The notes beneath the pieces were generated by a model. That model saw only the letters and a list, made by a program, of their open reading frames with translations. It was not told the DNA's origin and ran no database searches. A stretch of 64,000 nt of DNA, taken from assembly GCA_963700495.1 (NCBI GenBank), contig CAVOXT010000006.1, forward strand, positions 310,001 through 374,000, read 5' to 3'. Shown here one piece after another: positions 55,966-63,821 of the stretch. Numbering within the stretch: the stretch's first letter is position 1; each line of letters opens with the position of its first letter. This DNA is from JACCTU01 sp963700495 (GTDB lineage: Bacteria > Actinomycetota > Thermoleophilia > Gaiellales > Gaiellaceae). The position numbers were made by a program, and so were the translations under genes.

Positions 55966-57177
55966 CTACTTGATCAGCGTGAGCATCTTGAACATCGGCA
56001 GGTACATCGAGATGATGATCACGCCGACCATCAGGCCGACGGCGATCATCATCAGCGGCTCGATGATCGAGGTCAACGACTGAATCGACGCGTCGACCTC
56101 GTCCTCGTAGAAGTCCGCGATCTTGCCGAGCATCTTCTCGAGCTCTCCGGTCTCCTCGCCGATCTTCACCATCTGCGCGACCATCGGAGGGAAGACCGGG
56201 TTCTCGATCATCTCCTGCGCGATTGGAACGCCCTCGTGCACGCGCACGCGCACCTCGGTCAGTGCGTCCTCGATGACCCAGTTCCCGGCAGTCTGCCCGG
56301 TGATCTCGAGCGACTTGATGATGTCGACGCCGGCTGCAACGAGCGTGGAGAGCGTCCGGGAGAAGCGCGCCATCGTCACCTTCAGGACGACGTCGCCGAT
56401 CTTCATCGGGATCTTCAGCTTGAAGCGGTCCCAAAGCTTGCGGCCGCCTTCGGACTTCTTCCAGCGCCGGAACCCGACGACGATCCCGATCATCGAGGGG
56501 ATGATCACGTACCAGCGTGTGCGGAGAACGTCGGATACAGCCACGACCCACTTCGTCAGCGTCGGCAGGTCGCCGCCGAGGTCGGCGAAGATCTTCACGA
56601 AGACCGGGACGAGGAACATCAGCATCCCGACCAGGACGAGGGTCGCGAAGATCAGCACCATCGTCGGGTAGATCATCGCGCCCTTGACGCGTCGCTTGAT
56701 CTGTGTGTCCTTCTCGATCTGGAAGGCGACGCGGTCGAGCACCTGGTCCAGGATTCCCGCGGCCTCACCCGCCTCGACCATCGAGACGTAGAGGCGCGAG
56801 AAGACCTTCGGGTGCCTCCCAAGTGCCTGCGAGAGCAGCAGACCGCCCTCGACGTCGGCGCGCAGCTCGGCGACCACCTGCGCCAGGTACTTGTCGTCGG
56901 TCTGCTCCTCGAGGATGACGAGGGCGCTGACGACGTTCAGTCCCGCCTCGATCATCGTCGCGAACTGGCGCGAGAAGATCTGGAGCGACTTCGGCTTGAC
57001 CGCCTTGAAGAAGGTGCGGGCGGAGTCCTGGCCCGAAGCAGGGAGCTCTTCGAGCATGCTCGCGAGCAGGCCGCGAATCCGCAGCTGCTCACGCGCTGCT
57101 TTCGCGTCGGGCGCGCTGACCTGGCCCGTGGCCTCGAGGCCCTGCGCGTTGATCGCGGCGTATGCGTACGTCGCCAT
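55966..57177 (-). CDS. pilC: Type IV pilus inner-membrane platform protein PilC
   Basis: A 403-residue protein with two GspF/T2SF domains: first RTFFKAVKPKSLQIFSRQFATMIEAGLNVV, second FKLKIPMKIGDVVLKVTMARFSRTLSTLVAAGVDI. Membrane helices are TMVLIFATLVLVGMLMFLVP, YVIIPSMIGIVVGFR and LMMIAVGLMVGVIIISMYLP. It anchors the assembly and retraction ATPases. ATG 57177 lies directly after the PilV-like stop. It is the last gene of the pilT-to-pilC operon, and 9 bp separate it from the convergent flavoprotein stop. Confidence 0.93.
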   Translation of the reverse strand: MATYAYAAINAQGLEATGQVSAPDAKAAREQLRIRGLLASMLEELPASGQDSARTFFKAVKPKSLQIFSRQFATMIEAGLNVVSALVILEEQTDDKYLAQVVAELRADVEGGLLLSQALGRHPKVFSRLYVSMVEAGEAAGILDQVLDRVAFQIEKDTQIKRRVKGAMIYPTMVLIFATLVLVGMLMFLVPVFVKIFADLGGDLPTLTKWVVAVSDVLRTRWYVIIPSMIGIVVGFRRWKKSEGGRKLWDRFKLKIPMKIGDVVLKVTMARFSRTLSTLVAAGVDIIKSLEITGQTAGNWVIEDALTEVRVRVHEGVPIAQEMIENPVFPPMVAQMVKIGEETGELEKMLGKIADFYEDEVDASIQSLTSIIEPLMMIAVGLMVGVIIISMYLPMFKMLTLIK

Positions 57178-57696
57178 CTAGAGACCCGTCGACTCGTCGA
57201 AGGTCGACCCGACCCGCGCCCATGGCCTCGCGGACAGCGCGGTCGCATCGCGCACCACGATCGTCACCTTCTTGACCGCTCGACCGTTCTGCGGCGTCGT
57301 CAACACGATGTAGGTGTCGATCCGGTAGAGGCGCCCGTCCGGCCCTTTGACCGAGCGAATCGGCTGGCACTCCTCCGGCGGGGACGGGGCGCCGCATGCC
57401 GAGTTCTGCTGACTCCCCGAGTACGCCACGTCACCGGTGTAGGTCGCGTTGCCCTGCGCGGTCGTCAGCGCGGTGCTGTCGAGCCTGATGTCCGCGTAGC
57501 GGAGCGCGTGGTAGCGCTCCATCTGGATGTTCGCGACGGCGGCCGCCGTCGAGATCTTCCCGGCGCGCTGGAGCGAGAGCGCTCCGGCTTGGAACGACGC
57601 CACGAGAGCCAGGATGCCCACGTTCATGATCGTCATCGAGACCAGGAGCTCGATCAGGCCGAAGCCGTCCTGCTTTTTCGCCGCAAGCGAGAACAC
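57178..57696 (-). CDS. PilV-like minor prepilin
   Basis: A 172-residue prepilin. A short leader (FSLAAKKQD) precedes the processing site G-FGLIE and the hydrophobic helix LLVSMTIMNVGILALVASFQAG; Glu 5 of the mature protein is present. The globular part has two cysteines (NSACGAP, EECQPI). GTG 57696 is preceded by GCCGATAGGGAAGC. Its longer-than-usual glycine-containing leader and lack of the FTLIE form place it with minor pilins that prime assembly. It lies between the PilP-position gene and pilC. Confidence 0.8.
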   Translation of the reverse strand: MFSLAAKKQDGFGLIELLVSMTIMNVGILALVASFQAGALSLQRAGKISTAAAVANIQMERYHALRYADIRLDSTALTTAQGNATYTGDVAYSGSQQNSACGAPSPPEECQPIRSVKGPDGRLYRIDTYIVLTTPQNGRAVKKVTIVVRDATALSARPWARVGSTFDESTGL

Positions 57697-57727
57697 GCTT
57701 CCCTATCGGCAATCCGGCGCTGGGGCC

Positions 57728-58432
57728 TTAGCCCACGGAGATCAGTTCGAGCTCGTATCTGAGGCCGTCGGCCGTGTTCACGAGCGTCACGGGTTTCCCC
57801 TTTTCGAGGGTCAGCGTCGGGCTGCCGGAGGCGAACGCGCCTCCTGCGATCCTGATCTTCGCCTTGCCCCCGGAGATGGAGGCCAGCATGAAGACGGGTT
57901 CGTCCTTTGGGAAGTCCGCCTTCACGGCAACGGTCTCCTGGGCGCCGTTGACGGAAATCACGGCCGTCCCCGCAGCAGCCGTCGGTCCACTCGAGCCCGA
58001 GGACGGCGGTTTCGTCCCGCCCGCCTTGGTCCCGGCCGGCGACGCGGGCTGGTCGTCGTTGTTGGCGGAGTTGTCGACCGGGACGACCTGCTGTGCGAAG
58101 GGATCCTTGCTCTTGAAGCGGCCGAACGAGACCAGCTGGCCGGTCGTTGCGGCTGGGGGCGGCTCGGAGTCGATGAGCGTTCCGTCCCCCGCGCCCGATG
58201 CCTGCGTGTCGCCGTCTGAGCCGCTGACGGAGCCGGGCGTCGGCAGCACGCTCGGATCGACGGCCCCGGGCACCGGCGCGGCCGCGGCCGGCGGGGGTGG
58301 CGGCGACCCTTTCATCATGTTCAACGTCCGCGGCACCTGGATTGCCATCACTCCGAGCAGGAGGACGCCCCCGACGGCGGCAATGATCTTCTGGCGCTTG
58401 GCCTTTGCCTTCAGGTCGACCTTCTTCGCCAT
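57728..58432 (-). CDS. Pilus-assembly protein in the PilP position
   Basis: A 234-residue protein with one N-terminal membrane helix (QKIIAAVGGVLLLGVMAIQVP) after a basic start. A disordered linker rich in Pro, Ala, Gly and Ser follows to about residue 155, interrupted by GRFKSKDPFAQQVVP. A small beta domain ends the protein (VAVKADFPKDEPVFMLASISGGKAKI, SPTLTLEKGKPVTLVN). ATG 58432 overlaps the pilO stop. Unlike proteobacterial PilP it has no lipobox, which suits a monoderm. The identity as PilP is by position only. Confidence 0.62.
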   Translation of the reverse strand: MAKKVDLKAKAKRQKIIAAVGGVLLLGVMAIQVPRTLNMMKGSPPPPPAAAAPVPGAVDPSVLPTPGSVSGSDGDTQASGAGDGTLIDSEPPPAATTGQLVSFGRFKSKDPFAQQVVPVDNSANNDDQPASPAGTKAGGTKPPSSGSSGPTAAAGTAVISVNGAQETVAVKADFPKDEPVFMLASISGGKAKIRIAGGAFASGSPTLTLEKGKPVTLVNTADGLRYELELISVG

Positions 58433-59154
58433 CAGGGCGCTCCCGCGGCAGTGCCGCTGTCGGGGAGCGGAGGCGGTTCGGTCGTCGCCGGGGCCGTGCC
58501 GGTGTCGTTCTGCGACGTGTCCGTGTTCGTCGAGTCGGTCGGCGTGGCCGCGGCTCCCGGAGCCGGCTCGCCGGCGGTTCCGTAGAGCAACGCGCTCACG
58601 CTCAGGAGCGCCTTGATGTGCGGGAACTTCGTATCCGCCTCGGTGAAGTTGATCTTGTCGACCGAGAAGAGCATCCCCGTCGCGTGCAGCCGGCCGTCCT
58701 GGACGGAAACGAGGTTCCGCAGCCGGTAGAGGAAATCCGAGAGTGTGTAGAAGTCGCCGGTGAAGACGACCTCGATCGGCAGTGCGCGGAAGGACCCGAC
58801 TGCGACAGCGCCCGACGGCGTGATCTGCTCGAACACGATGCCGGCCTCGGCGGCCGTCTTGCTCAACTCGAGCAGAACGCCCGCGATGTCGGGATTGGAA
58901 GGCATTGCCTTCGAGAGCCGGAAGAGGTCGGCGGTGCGGACCGGCTCGGTGTTCTCCGCCGCCTTGGAAGCGACGCGCGCCTGGACGATCTGAGCCTGGA
59001 CGTCGGCGACCTGGGTGGCGATGGCGGCCGCGCGCGAACGCTGCGGCGAGATGAGCAGCATCCAGCCTGCCAGCGCAATCGCGAGCACCACGGCGCCGCC
59101 GATCCCGGCGGTCACCGCCGGCGAGAGCTTGCGCTTCTGCTTCGCGACCGTCAC
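58432..59154 (-). CDS. pilO: Pilus-assembly protein PilO
   Basis: A 240-residue bitopic protein. After KQKRKLSPAVTAGIGGAV comes the membrane helix (VVLAIALAGWMLLISPQ), then a coiled coil (RAAAIATQVADVQAQIVQARVASKAAEN). The ferredoxin-like PilO domain has LLELSKTAAEAGIVFEQITP and LPIEVVFTGDFYTLSDFLYRLRNLV. A Thr/Pro/Ser tail ends it. GTG 59154 overlaps the pilN stop (GTGA). PilO pairs with PilN around the PilC platform. Confidence 0.85.
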   Translation of the reverse strand: MTVAKQKRKLSPAVTAGIGGAVVLAIALAGWMLLISPQRSRAAAIATQVADVQAQIVQARVASKAAENTEPVRTADLFRLSKAMPSNPDIAGVLLELSKTAAEAGIVFEQITPSGAVAVGSFRALPIEVVFTGDFYTLSDFLYRLRNLVSVQDGRLHATGMLFSVDKINFTEADTKFPHIKALLSVSALLYGTAGEPAPGAAATPTDSTNTDTSQNDTGTAPATTEPPPLPDSGTAAGAP

Positions 59155-59771
59155 GAGGTCGCGCCTCCGGCGCGAATGTCGGCGAGGATGGTGAACCCGA
59201 CGATCGTCCGGCCGAGAACGTTGGACCGCGAACTTTGCTGGAGCCACACGTTCTTGAGGTCGGGAATCACCGACAGGCGCGTCAGCAGCCGTGCGACCGC
59301 CTCGTGTGAGTACGTCGAGCCCGCGATGCTCAGCAGCGTCGGCGCTGCTCCGGGCGGGGTCACAGGAGGAGCTGCGCTCCCCGCCGGAACCGGCGACGTA
59401 GCGCTGAAGTTCGTCAACCACACGTCGTCGGGCAGCACGAGCGAGATCTGCCGCAGCACGCGGTCCCAGGCGATCCGGTGCGTGAGCGCGCTCGACAGCG
59501 CGCTCAGCCGTTGGTCACGCTCGGTCGCGAGCTGGCGCTGAGCCGCCCCCTTCGCCGCGAGGTCTGCGGCGGTCGGCAGCAGCGCGAGGTCGGCCTGTGC
59601 GTCCTGGAGCTCGATGCCGGCAGCCGACGACTCGCTCTTGGCTGAGAAGTACATGACACCGAGGACGCCGGTCACGAGCACGACGAGCGCGGTCGAGATC
59701 AGCGCAGGCACGTTCTGCTTCTTGCGCGACTGCTGTTGGTCGTCCCTCGGGAGCAGGTTGACGGCGCGCAC
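59151..59771 (-). CDS. pilN: Pilus-assembly protein PilN
   Basis: A 206-residue bitopic protein. It starts RAVNLLPRDDQQQSRKK, the conserved NLLP motif that binds the groove of PilM. A membrane helix (ALISTALVVLVTGVLGVMYF) and a coiled coil follow, then the extracytoplasmic domain (RIAWDRVLRQISLVLPDDVWLTNF, then LSVIPDLKNVWLQ). GTG 59771 lies 3 bp after pilM. Confidence 0.88.
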   Translation of the reverse strand: MRAVNLLPRDDQQQSRKKQNVPALISTALVVLVTGVLGVMYFSAKSESSAAGIELQDAQADLALLPTAADLAAKGAAQRQLATERDQRLSALSSALTHRIAWDRVLRQISLVLPDDVWLTNFSATSPVPAGSAAPPVTPPGAAPTLLSIAGSTYSHEAVARLLTRLSVIPDLKNVWLQQSSRSNVLGRTIVGFTILADIRAGGATS

Positions 59772-59774
59772 GGC

Positions 59775-61937
59775 CTAGTCCTCGATCCCGAGACCGATGG
59801 CGACGGCGAGCGAGCCCAGCTGCTCGGGCTCGCGCAGCTTGCTTGCGATCTTGACGCGGACGAGCGGATCGCCGACGCGAACGCGCACGCCGATCACGCG
59901 CTGAAGCTCCTCTGCGAAGCCGGTGAGATGCGCGGTGCCGCCGGTGAGCACGATCTCCCCGATCCTGAGAGAGCCCGGCTGGTTCTGGTAGAACTGAAGC
60001 GAGGAGACGAGCTCGCGTGCGAACGCCTGCACCTGCCGCTGGAGCGCCTCCTGGGCCTTGAGCGTTTGTCCCTCTGTGAATCCTGCGGGACGTTCCGGAC
60101 CGCTCAGCGAGAGCTCGTGCTTCATCCCCTCGACCTCTGACGGCGTCAGGTCGAGCGCGCGGGCAAGCGCGACGTTCAGCGTCTGGCCGCCCCAGTCGAG
60201 GACGCGCGTGAACTCGCAGACGCGGCCGTCCGAAACCGCAAAGGTCGTACGGTCGTGGCCGACCGTGACCGCCACCAGGGCGGCCTCGGCGGGCGTGGCG
60301 TCCTCGCGCGGCGCGGCGAGCGCACGCAGCAGGGCGAAGGCTTCGAGGTCGATGCCCACGAGCTGCAGTCCCGCCTTTCGGCATGCGGCGACGTAGCGAT
60401 CGATCAGGTCGCGGTAGGCGAGGACGAGCAGGATCTTGCGTGTCAGCTCGCCTTCCTCTGTCCTCGACTCGCTCACGACCTGAAAATCGAGCACCGCCTC
60501 GTCGATCGGGATCGGCAGCGCTTCCTGTGCGCGGAACCTGATCGCGTTCGCGAGCTGCTTCGGATCCTCGATGCCGGGGATCTCGAGCGTGCGGACGCCG
60601 ATGCGGTTTGTGGCGATGCCGAGCCGGACGCCGCGCTTCGGCAGCTTGTTCTTCGCGAAGAATTCCTTCAGCGCCTCCGCCAGCGTGTCGGGGTCGAGGA
60701 GCTCACCGTTGGCGACGATTCCCGCCGCAAGCGGTTCTCGCGCCAGCTGGAGGACCTCCGCGTGGCCGTTGTTCGAGACGGTCGCCGCCGCGAGCTGCGA
60801 GGCGCCGATCTTCAGTCCGACGATCCGCTTCGGCCCCTTACCGCGGCGCGCTCCGCGCGGGGACGGGCGCGGGATCGAGAAGGACATCGACGGCCGCTCG
60901 CGCTTCGGCTTCGGCTTCTTCGCTTCCTTGGGCTGATCGGCGTCGACGGTGGCCTCATCGGTGCTCTTGGCACCCTTCCGTCCGAGTGAGCGCTTGTAGA
61001 ACGGCACGCTCGCGGCCGCCTTCACCTTCCGCTTCTTCTCCTTCTTCTTCTTCTTGGGCTCCTCGGGTAGCGGCGGAAGCTGCGCTTCGGACACGGGCGG
61101 GTACACGACGACAGCGGCGAGAGCGGGAGCCGCCGAGATCGGCGTCGAAACGGGCTCAGGCTCGACCGGGACGGCCGCCGGAAGCTCGGCCTCGACGGGC
61201 GCAGCAGGTGCCGCTGCAGGCGGTGCGGCGAGATCGAGCAGGTCGATCACCTGTGCGTCGGGCTCCGGTGCGACCGCCGGCGGAATCACTGGGATCGCGG
61301 CCGGGGCCGGCTCAGGCGCAGACGGCGTGGAGAAATCGAGAATGTCGATCACCTGTGCGTCGGGCTCCGGTGCGACCGCCGGCGGAATCACCGGGATCGC
61401 GGCCGGGGCCGGCTCAGGCGCAGACGGCGTGGAGAAATCGAGAATGTCGATCACCTGCGCATCGGGCTCCACGGCGACCACATGTGGAATCGGCGGGGTT
61501 GAGTCCGCGACCGGCTCCGGCTGCACGAGCTCGACAACGACCGGTGCCTCGGCAACGGGCTCGACGGGCAGCGGCGGCGCGGGCGTAGGCTCGACCACCG
61601 GCTCGACCTCGACCACCGGCTCGGGCGCGACCACCGGCTCGGGCTCGACCACCGGCTCGGGCGCGACCGGAACGGGCGCTGTGGCCTCGGGCATGTACGC
61701 CCGGAGCAGCTCGACGGCGGAAGGAGCCTGGTCCTCGACCGGGGCCTCGGGCTCAGGAGTCTGCTCGGCCTCCTGCTTCGGCTTGCGCCCGAACGAGACC
61801 TCCTTCTTCCAGAACGACGTCTTCGGCTCGGTCGGGCTCTCGGTCGGCGTGGGCGCTTCGGGCTCAACCGCGGCGGACTCGTCCTTCTTCTTCTTCCCGC
61901 CGCCGGAGAACTTGATCTCCTTCTTCCAGTTGACCAT
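59775..61937 (-). CDS. pilM: PilM with a giant N-terminal extension
   Basis: The last 340 residues are PilM, an actin-like ATPase: PKRIVGLKIGASQLAAATV, RLGIATNRIGVRTLEIPG, AIRFRAQEALPIPIDEAVLDFQV and EIVLTGGTAHLTGFAEEL. It binds PilN in the cytoplasm. Ahead of it lie about 380 extra residues. A repeated start motif (NWKKEIKFSGGGKK and FWKKEVSFGRKPK) comes first, then a long Pro/Glu/Val-rich region. Within this region is a 34-residue unit EPDAQVIDILDFSTPSAPEP present twice and begun a third time, and a basic stretch (KKKKKEKKRKVK) precedes the PilM fold. Usual PilM is about 350 residues; this is 720. ATG 61937 lies 2 bp after pilT. Confidence 0.88.
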   Translation of the reverse strand: MVNWKKEIKFSGGGKKKKDESAAVEPEAPTPTESPTEPKTSFWKKEVSFGRKPKQEAEQTPEPEAPVEDQAPSAVELLRAYMPEATAPVPVAPEPVVEPEPVVAPEPVVEVEPVVEPTPAPPLPVEPVAEAPVVVELVQPEPVADSTPPIPHVVAVEPDAQVIDILDFSTPSAPEPAPAAIPVIPPAVAPEPDAQVIDILDFSTPSAPEPAPAAIPVIPPAVAPEPDAQVIDLLDLAAPPAAAPAAPVEAELPAAVPVEPEPVSTPISAAPALAAVVVYPPVSEAQLPPLPEEPKKKKKEKKRKVKAAASVPFYKRSLGRKGAKSTDEATVDADQPKEAKKPKPKRERPSMSFSIPRPSPRGARRGKGPKRIVGLKIGASQLAAATVSNNGHAEVLQLAREPLAAGIVANGELLDPDTLAEALKEFFAKNKLPKRGVRLGIATNRIGVRTLEIPGIEDPKQLANAIRFRAQEALPIPIDEAVLDFQVVSESRTEEGELTRKILLVLAYRDLIDRYVAACRKAGLQLVGIDLEAFALLRALAAPREDATPAEAALVAVTVGHDRTTFAVSDGRVCEFTRVLDWGGQTLNVALARALDLTPSEVEGMKHELSLSGPERPAGFTEGQTLKAQEALQRQVQAFARELVSSLQFYQNQPGSLRIGEIVLTGGTAHLTGFAEELQRVIGVRVRVGDPLVRVKIASKLREPEQLGSLAVAIGLGIED
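61247..61470. repeat. 102-bp tandem repeat in the PilM extension
   Basis: The segment beginning CGATCACCTGTGCGTCGGGC recurs at 102-bp steps (units starting near 61242, 61344 and 61446), two full copies nearly identical at the DNA level and a partial third that drifts. Each encodes 34 residues. The near identity indicates recent duplication. Confidence 0.85.
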
Positions 61938-61939
61938 GG

Positions 61940-63094
61940 CTAGCTTCCGGCAATCCGCAGGCCCATGCCGAGCGGCTCCGGGAGTTCGGACTCGGGCTCC
62001 GCGTACGCAGCGGTCGTATCGAACCCGCCGCGCTCGAGCAGTCCGAGCAGCTGGTCAGCGCGGCTCGAGGCAGAGAGCGCGACATCGAGCGTGATCACAT
62101 GCCGCAGCGTCAGCTCGGCGAGCGACTGCTCCATCGTCTGCATGCCCTTCTGGGTGCCGGTCTGCATGATCGTGTAGATCTGCTCGACCTTCCCCTGGCG
62201 GATCAGGTTGCGCGTAGCGTCGTCGGGAAGCAGGATCTCGAGCGCGGCGATGCGGCCGTTCCCAGCGGCCACCGGCAGCAGCGCCTGTGTGACGATCCCC
62301 TGGAGCGAGCCGGCGAGCTGCATCCGGACCTGCGCCTGCTGTGCGGGCGGAAAGACGTCGATGATGCGGTCGACCGTCCCGGCGGCGCTCTGCGTGTGGA
62401 GCGTGCCGAGCACGAGGTGACCCGTTTCCGCGGCGGTGAGCGCGGTCCCGATCGTCTCGAGGTCGCGCATCTCGCCGACGAGGATCACGTCGGGGTCCTG
62501 ACGGAGAGCTGCGCGAAGACCTTCGGCGAAGCTCGGCGCGTCGACTCCGATCTCGCGCTGGTTGACGATGCAGCGCTTGTGGCGGTGCACGAACTCGACC
62601 GGGTCCTCGATTGTGAGGATGTGGTCGGTGCGGTTGCGGTTGACCTCGTCGATCATCGCTGCGAGCGTCGTCGACTTGCCGGAGCCGGTCGGGCCGGTGA
62701 CGAGCACGAGACCTCGGGGCTTCTCGGCGAGCGAGTGGAGTGAGGGAGGCAGCCGTAGCTCCTCGAGCGTCTTGATCTCCTCGGGAATCAGGCGAAACGC
62801 GGCTGCGACGCATTCGCGCTGGAAGTAGACGTTGACGCGGAAGCGCGCAACGCCGGGGATCTGATGCGCGAAGTCGAGCTGACGCTTGATCTCGAAGTTC
62901 TTCTGCTGCTCGCTCGAGAGGATCTGGTACATCAATTGCTGGGTGTCCTCGGGCGTCAGAGGCTCGAGGCCGGCGAGGCGCAGAATTTCCCCGTGGACAC
63001 GTATCGCCGGCGGCGAGCCGACGGACAGGTGCAGATCCGACGCGCTTAGCGCGACCATCTGCTCCAGCAGGTCGTCAATAGAGTACGTCCGCAT
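61940..63094 (-). CDS. pilT: Type IV pilus retraction ATPase PilT
   Basis: A 384-residue hexameric motor that depolymerises pili. Walker A GPTGSGKSTT, Asp box TIEDPVEFVH, Walker B DPDVILVGEMRDLETI and His box GHLVLGTLHTQSA are intact. The C-terminal ATRNLIRQGK is the PilT retraction signature. ATG 63094 begins the minus-strand operon. The extension ATPase PilB is not in the window. The tail (AAYAEPESELPEPLGMG) is an acidic addition. Confidence 0.95.
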   Translation of the reverse strand: MRTYSIDDLLEQMVALSASDLHLSVGSPPAIRVHGEILRLAGLEPLTPEDTQQLMYQILSSEQQKNFEIKRQLDFAHQIPGVARFRVNVYFQRECVAAAFRLIPEEIKTLEELRLPPSLHSLAEKPRGLVLVTGPTGSGKSTTLAAMIDEVNRNRTDHILTIEDPVEFVHRHKRCIVNQREIGVDAPSFAEGLRAALRQDPDVILVGEMRDLETIGTALTAAETGHLVLGTLHTQSAAGTVDRIIDVFPPAQQAQVRMQLAGSLQGIVTQALLPVAAGNGRIAALEILLPDDATRNLIRQGKVEQIYTIMQTGTQKGMQTMEQSLAELTLRHVITLDVALSASSRADQLLGLLERGGFDTTAAYAEPESELPEPLGMGLRIAGS

Positions 63095-63178
63095 TTCAGT
63101 CCCTCGACCGAGCTATCGGCAGCCCGGAACGAGTTCTTGAATGACGCGAAGTCGCCCGCTCGGGGGGACTTCTCATCC

Positions 63179-63233
63179 CCCGTTCGAGGCTACCCCTCTT
63201 GCCTGCGCGCGCCGATCAGTGGTGTGCCACTCC
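63179..63233 (+). promoter_or_regulatory. Duplicated control region of the first pilin gene
   Basis: Three elements recur at the same spacing before both pilin genes: CCCGTTCGAGGCTA (63179-63192; second copy 63741-63754), GCCGAT (63211; 63774) and TGCCACTCC (63225-63233; 63788-63796). The 18-19-bp gap from GGCTA to GCCGAT suggests an alternative-sigma promoter; GCCGAT resembles the -10 of FliA/WhiG-type promoters. GCCGATAG also precedes pilT (63113-63120) and the PilV-like gene (57703-57710). Confidence 0.45.
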
Positions 63234-63264
63234 AACAAACCCCCCGCAGGGAGGACACATCAAC

Positions 63265-63654
63265 ATGAAGTCACTTAGGCAGCGCATGGCCCGTGACGAG
63301 CGTGGTTTCACGCTCATCGAGCTCCTCGTTGTCATCATCATCCTCGGCATCCTGCTCGCGATCGCGGTGCCGTCGTACCTGAGCTTCCGCGACCGGGCGA
63401 ACAACTCGGCCGCAAGGGCGAACGTGCGCGCCGCCATCCCGGCTGTCGAGGCTTACAACGCCGACAACTCGAAGGGCTACTCCGGGCTGACCCTGACGGC
63501 CATGAAGACGTACGACCAGGGCGTCAAGAACGTCGTCCTCATCGGTTCTCCCAACCAGACCTCCTACTGCCTGTCCAGCTCGGTCGGCACGAAGAGCTGG
63601 TACAAGCGCGGCCCCGGCGCAGACATCGTGACCGCGGCCTGCACAGGCCCGTAG
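63265..63654 (+). CDS. Type IV major pilin, copy 1
   Basis: A 129-residue prepilin. Leader KSLRQRMARDERG is cut before FTLIELLVVIIILGILLAIAVPSYLSF; Glu 5 and the Pro 22 helix kink are present. The mature domain is short (about 115 residues) with a C-terminal cysteine pair (YCLSSS and AACTGP). ATG 63265 follows GGGAGGA; upstream in-frame codons are not leader-like. It is divergent from pilT and is followed by a strong terminator, then a second pilin. Confidence 0.93.
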   Translation: MKSLRQRMARDERGFTLIELLVVIIILGILLAIAVPSYLSFRDRANNSAARANVRAAIPAVEAYNADNSKGYSGLTLTAMKTYDQGVKNVVLIGSPNQTSYCLSSSVGTKSWYKRGPGADIVTAACTGP

Positions 63655-63675
63655 AGCAACTGAAAGAGGCTCGAA

Positions 63676-63703
63676 AGAGGGGCGCGGGAGACCGCGCCCC
63701 TCT
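63676..63703 (+). terminator. Intrinsic terminator after pilin 1
   Basis: AGAGGGGCGCGG-GAGA-CCGCGCCCCTCT: a perfect 12-bp stem with a four-base loop, 21 bp after the pilin stop, followed by CATCTCTCT. It separates the two pilin genes into independent transcripts. Confidence 0.8.
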
Positions 63704-63821
63704 CATCTCTCTGCCTCCCTCACGGTGAGGGATCGCTTCACCCGTTCGAGGCTAGTGCCCGGGCGGTGTTCCGGCCGATACCAGCAATGCCACTCCTGTT
63801 CCCCCCTTAAGGAGCAAACGA

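Noticed and set aside
63095..63264. Cyclic di-GMP riboswitch before the pilin
   Set aside because: Such switches are common before pilins, but the conserved core bases and paired helices were not found.
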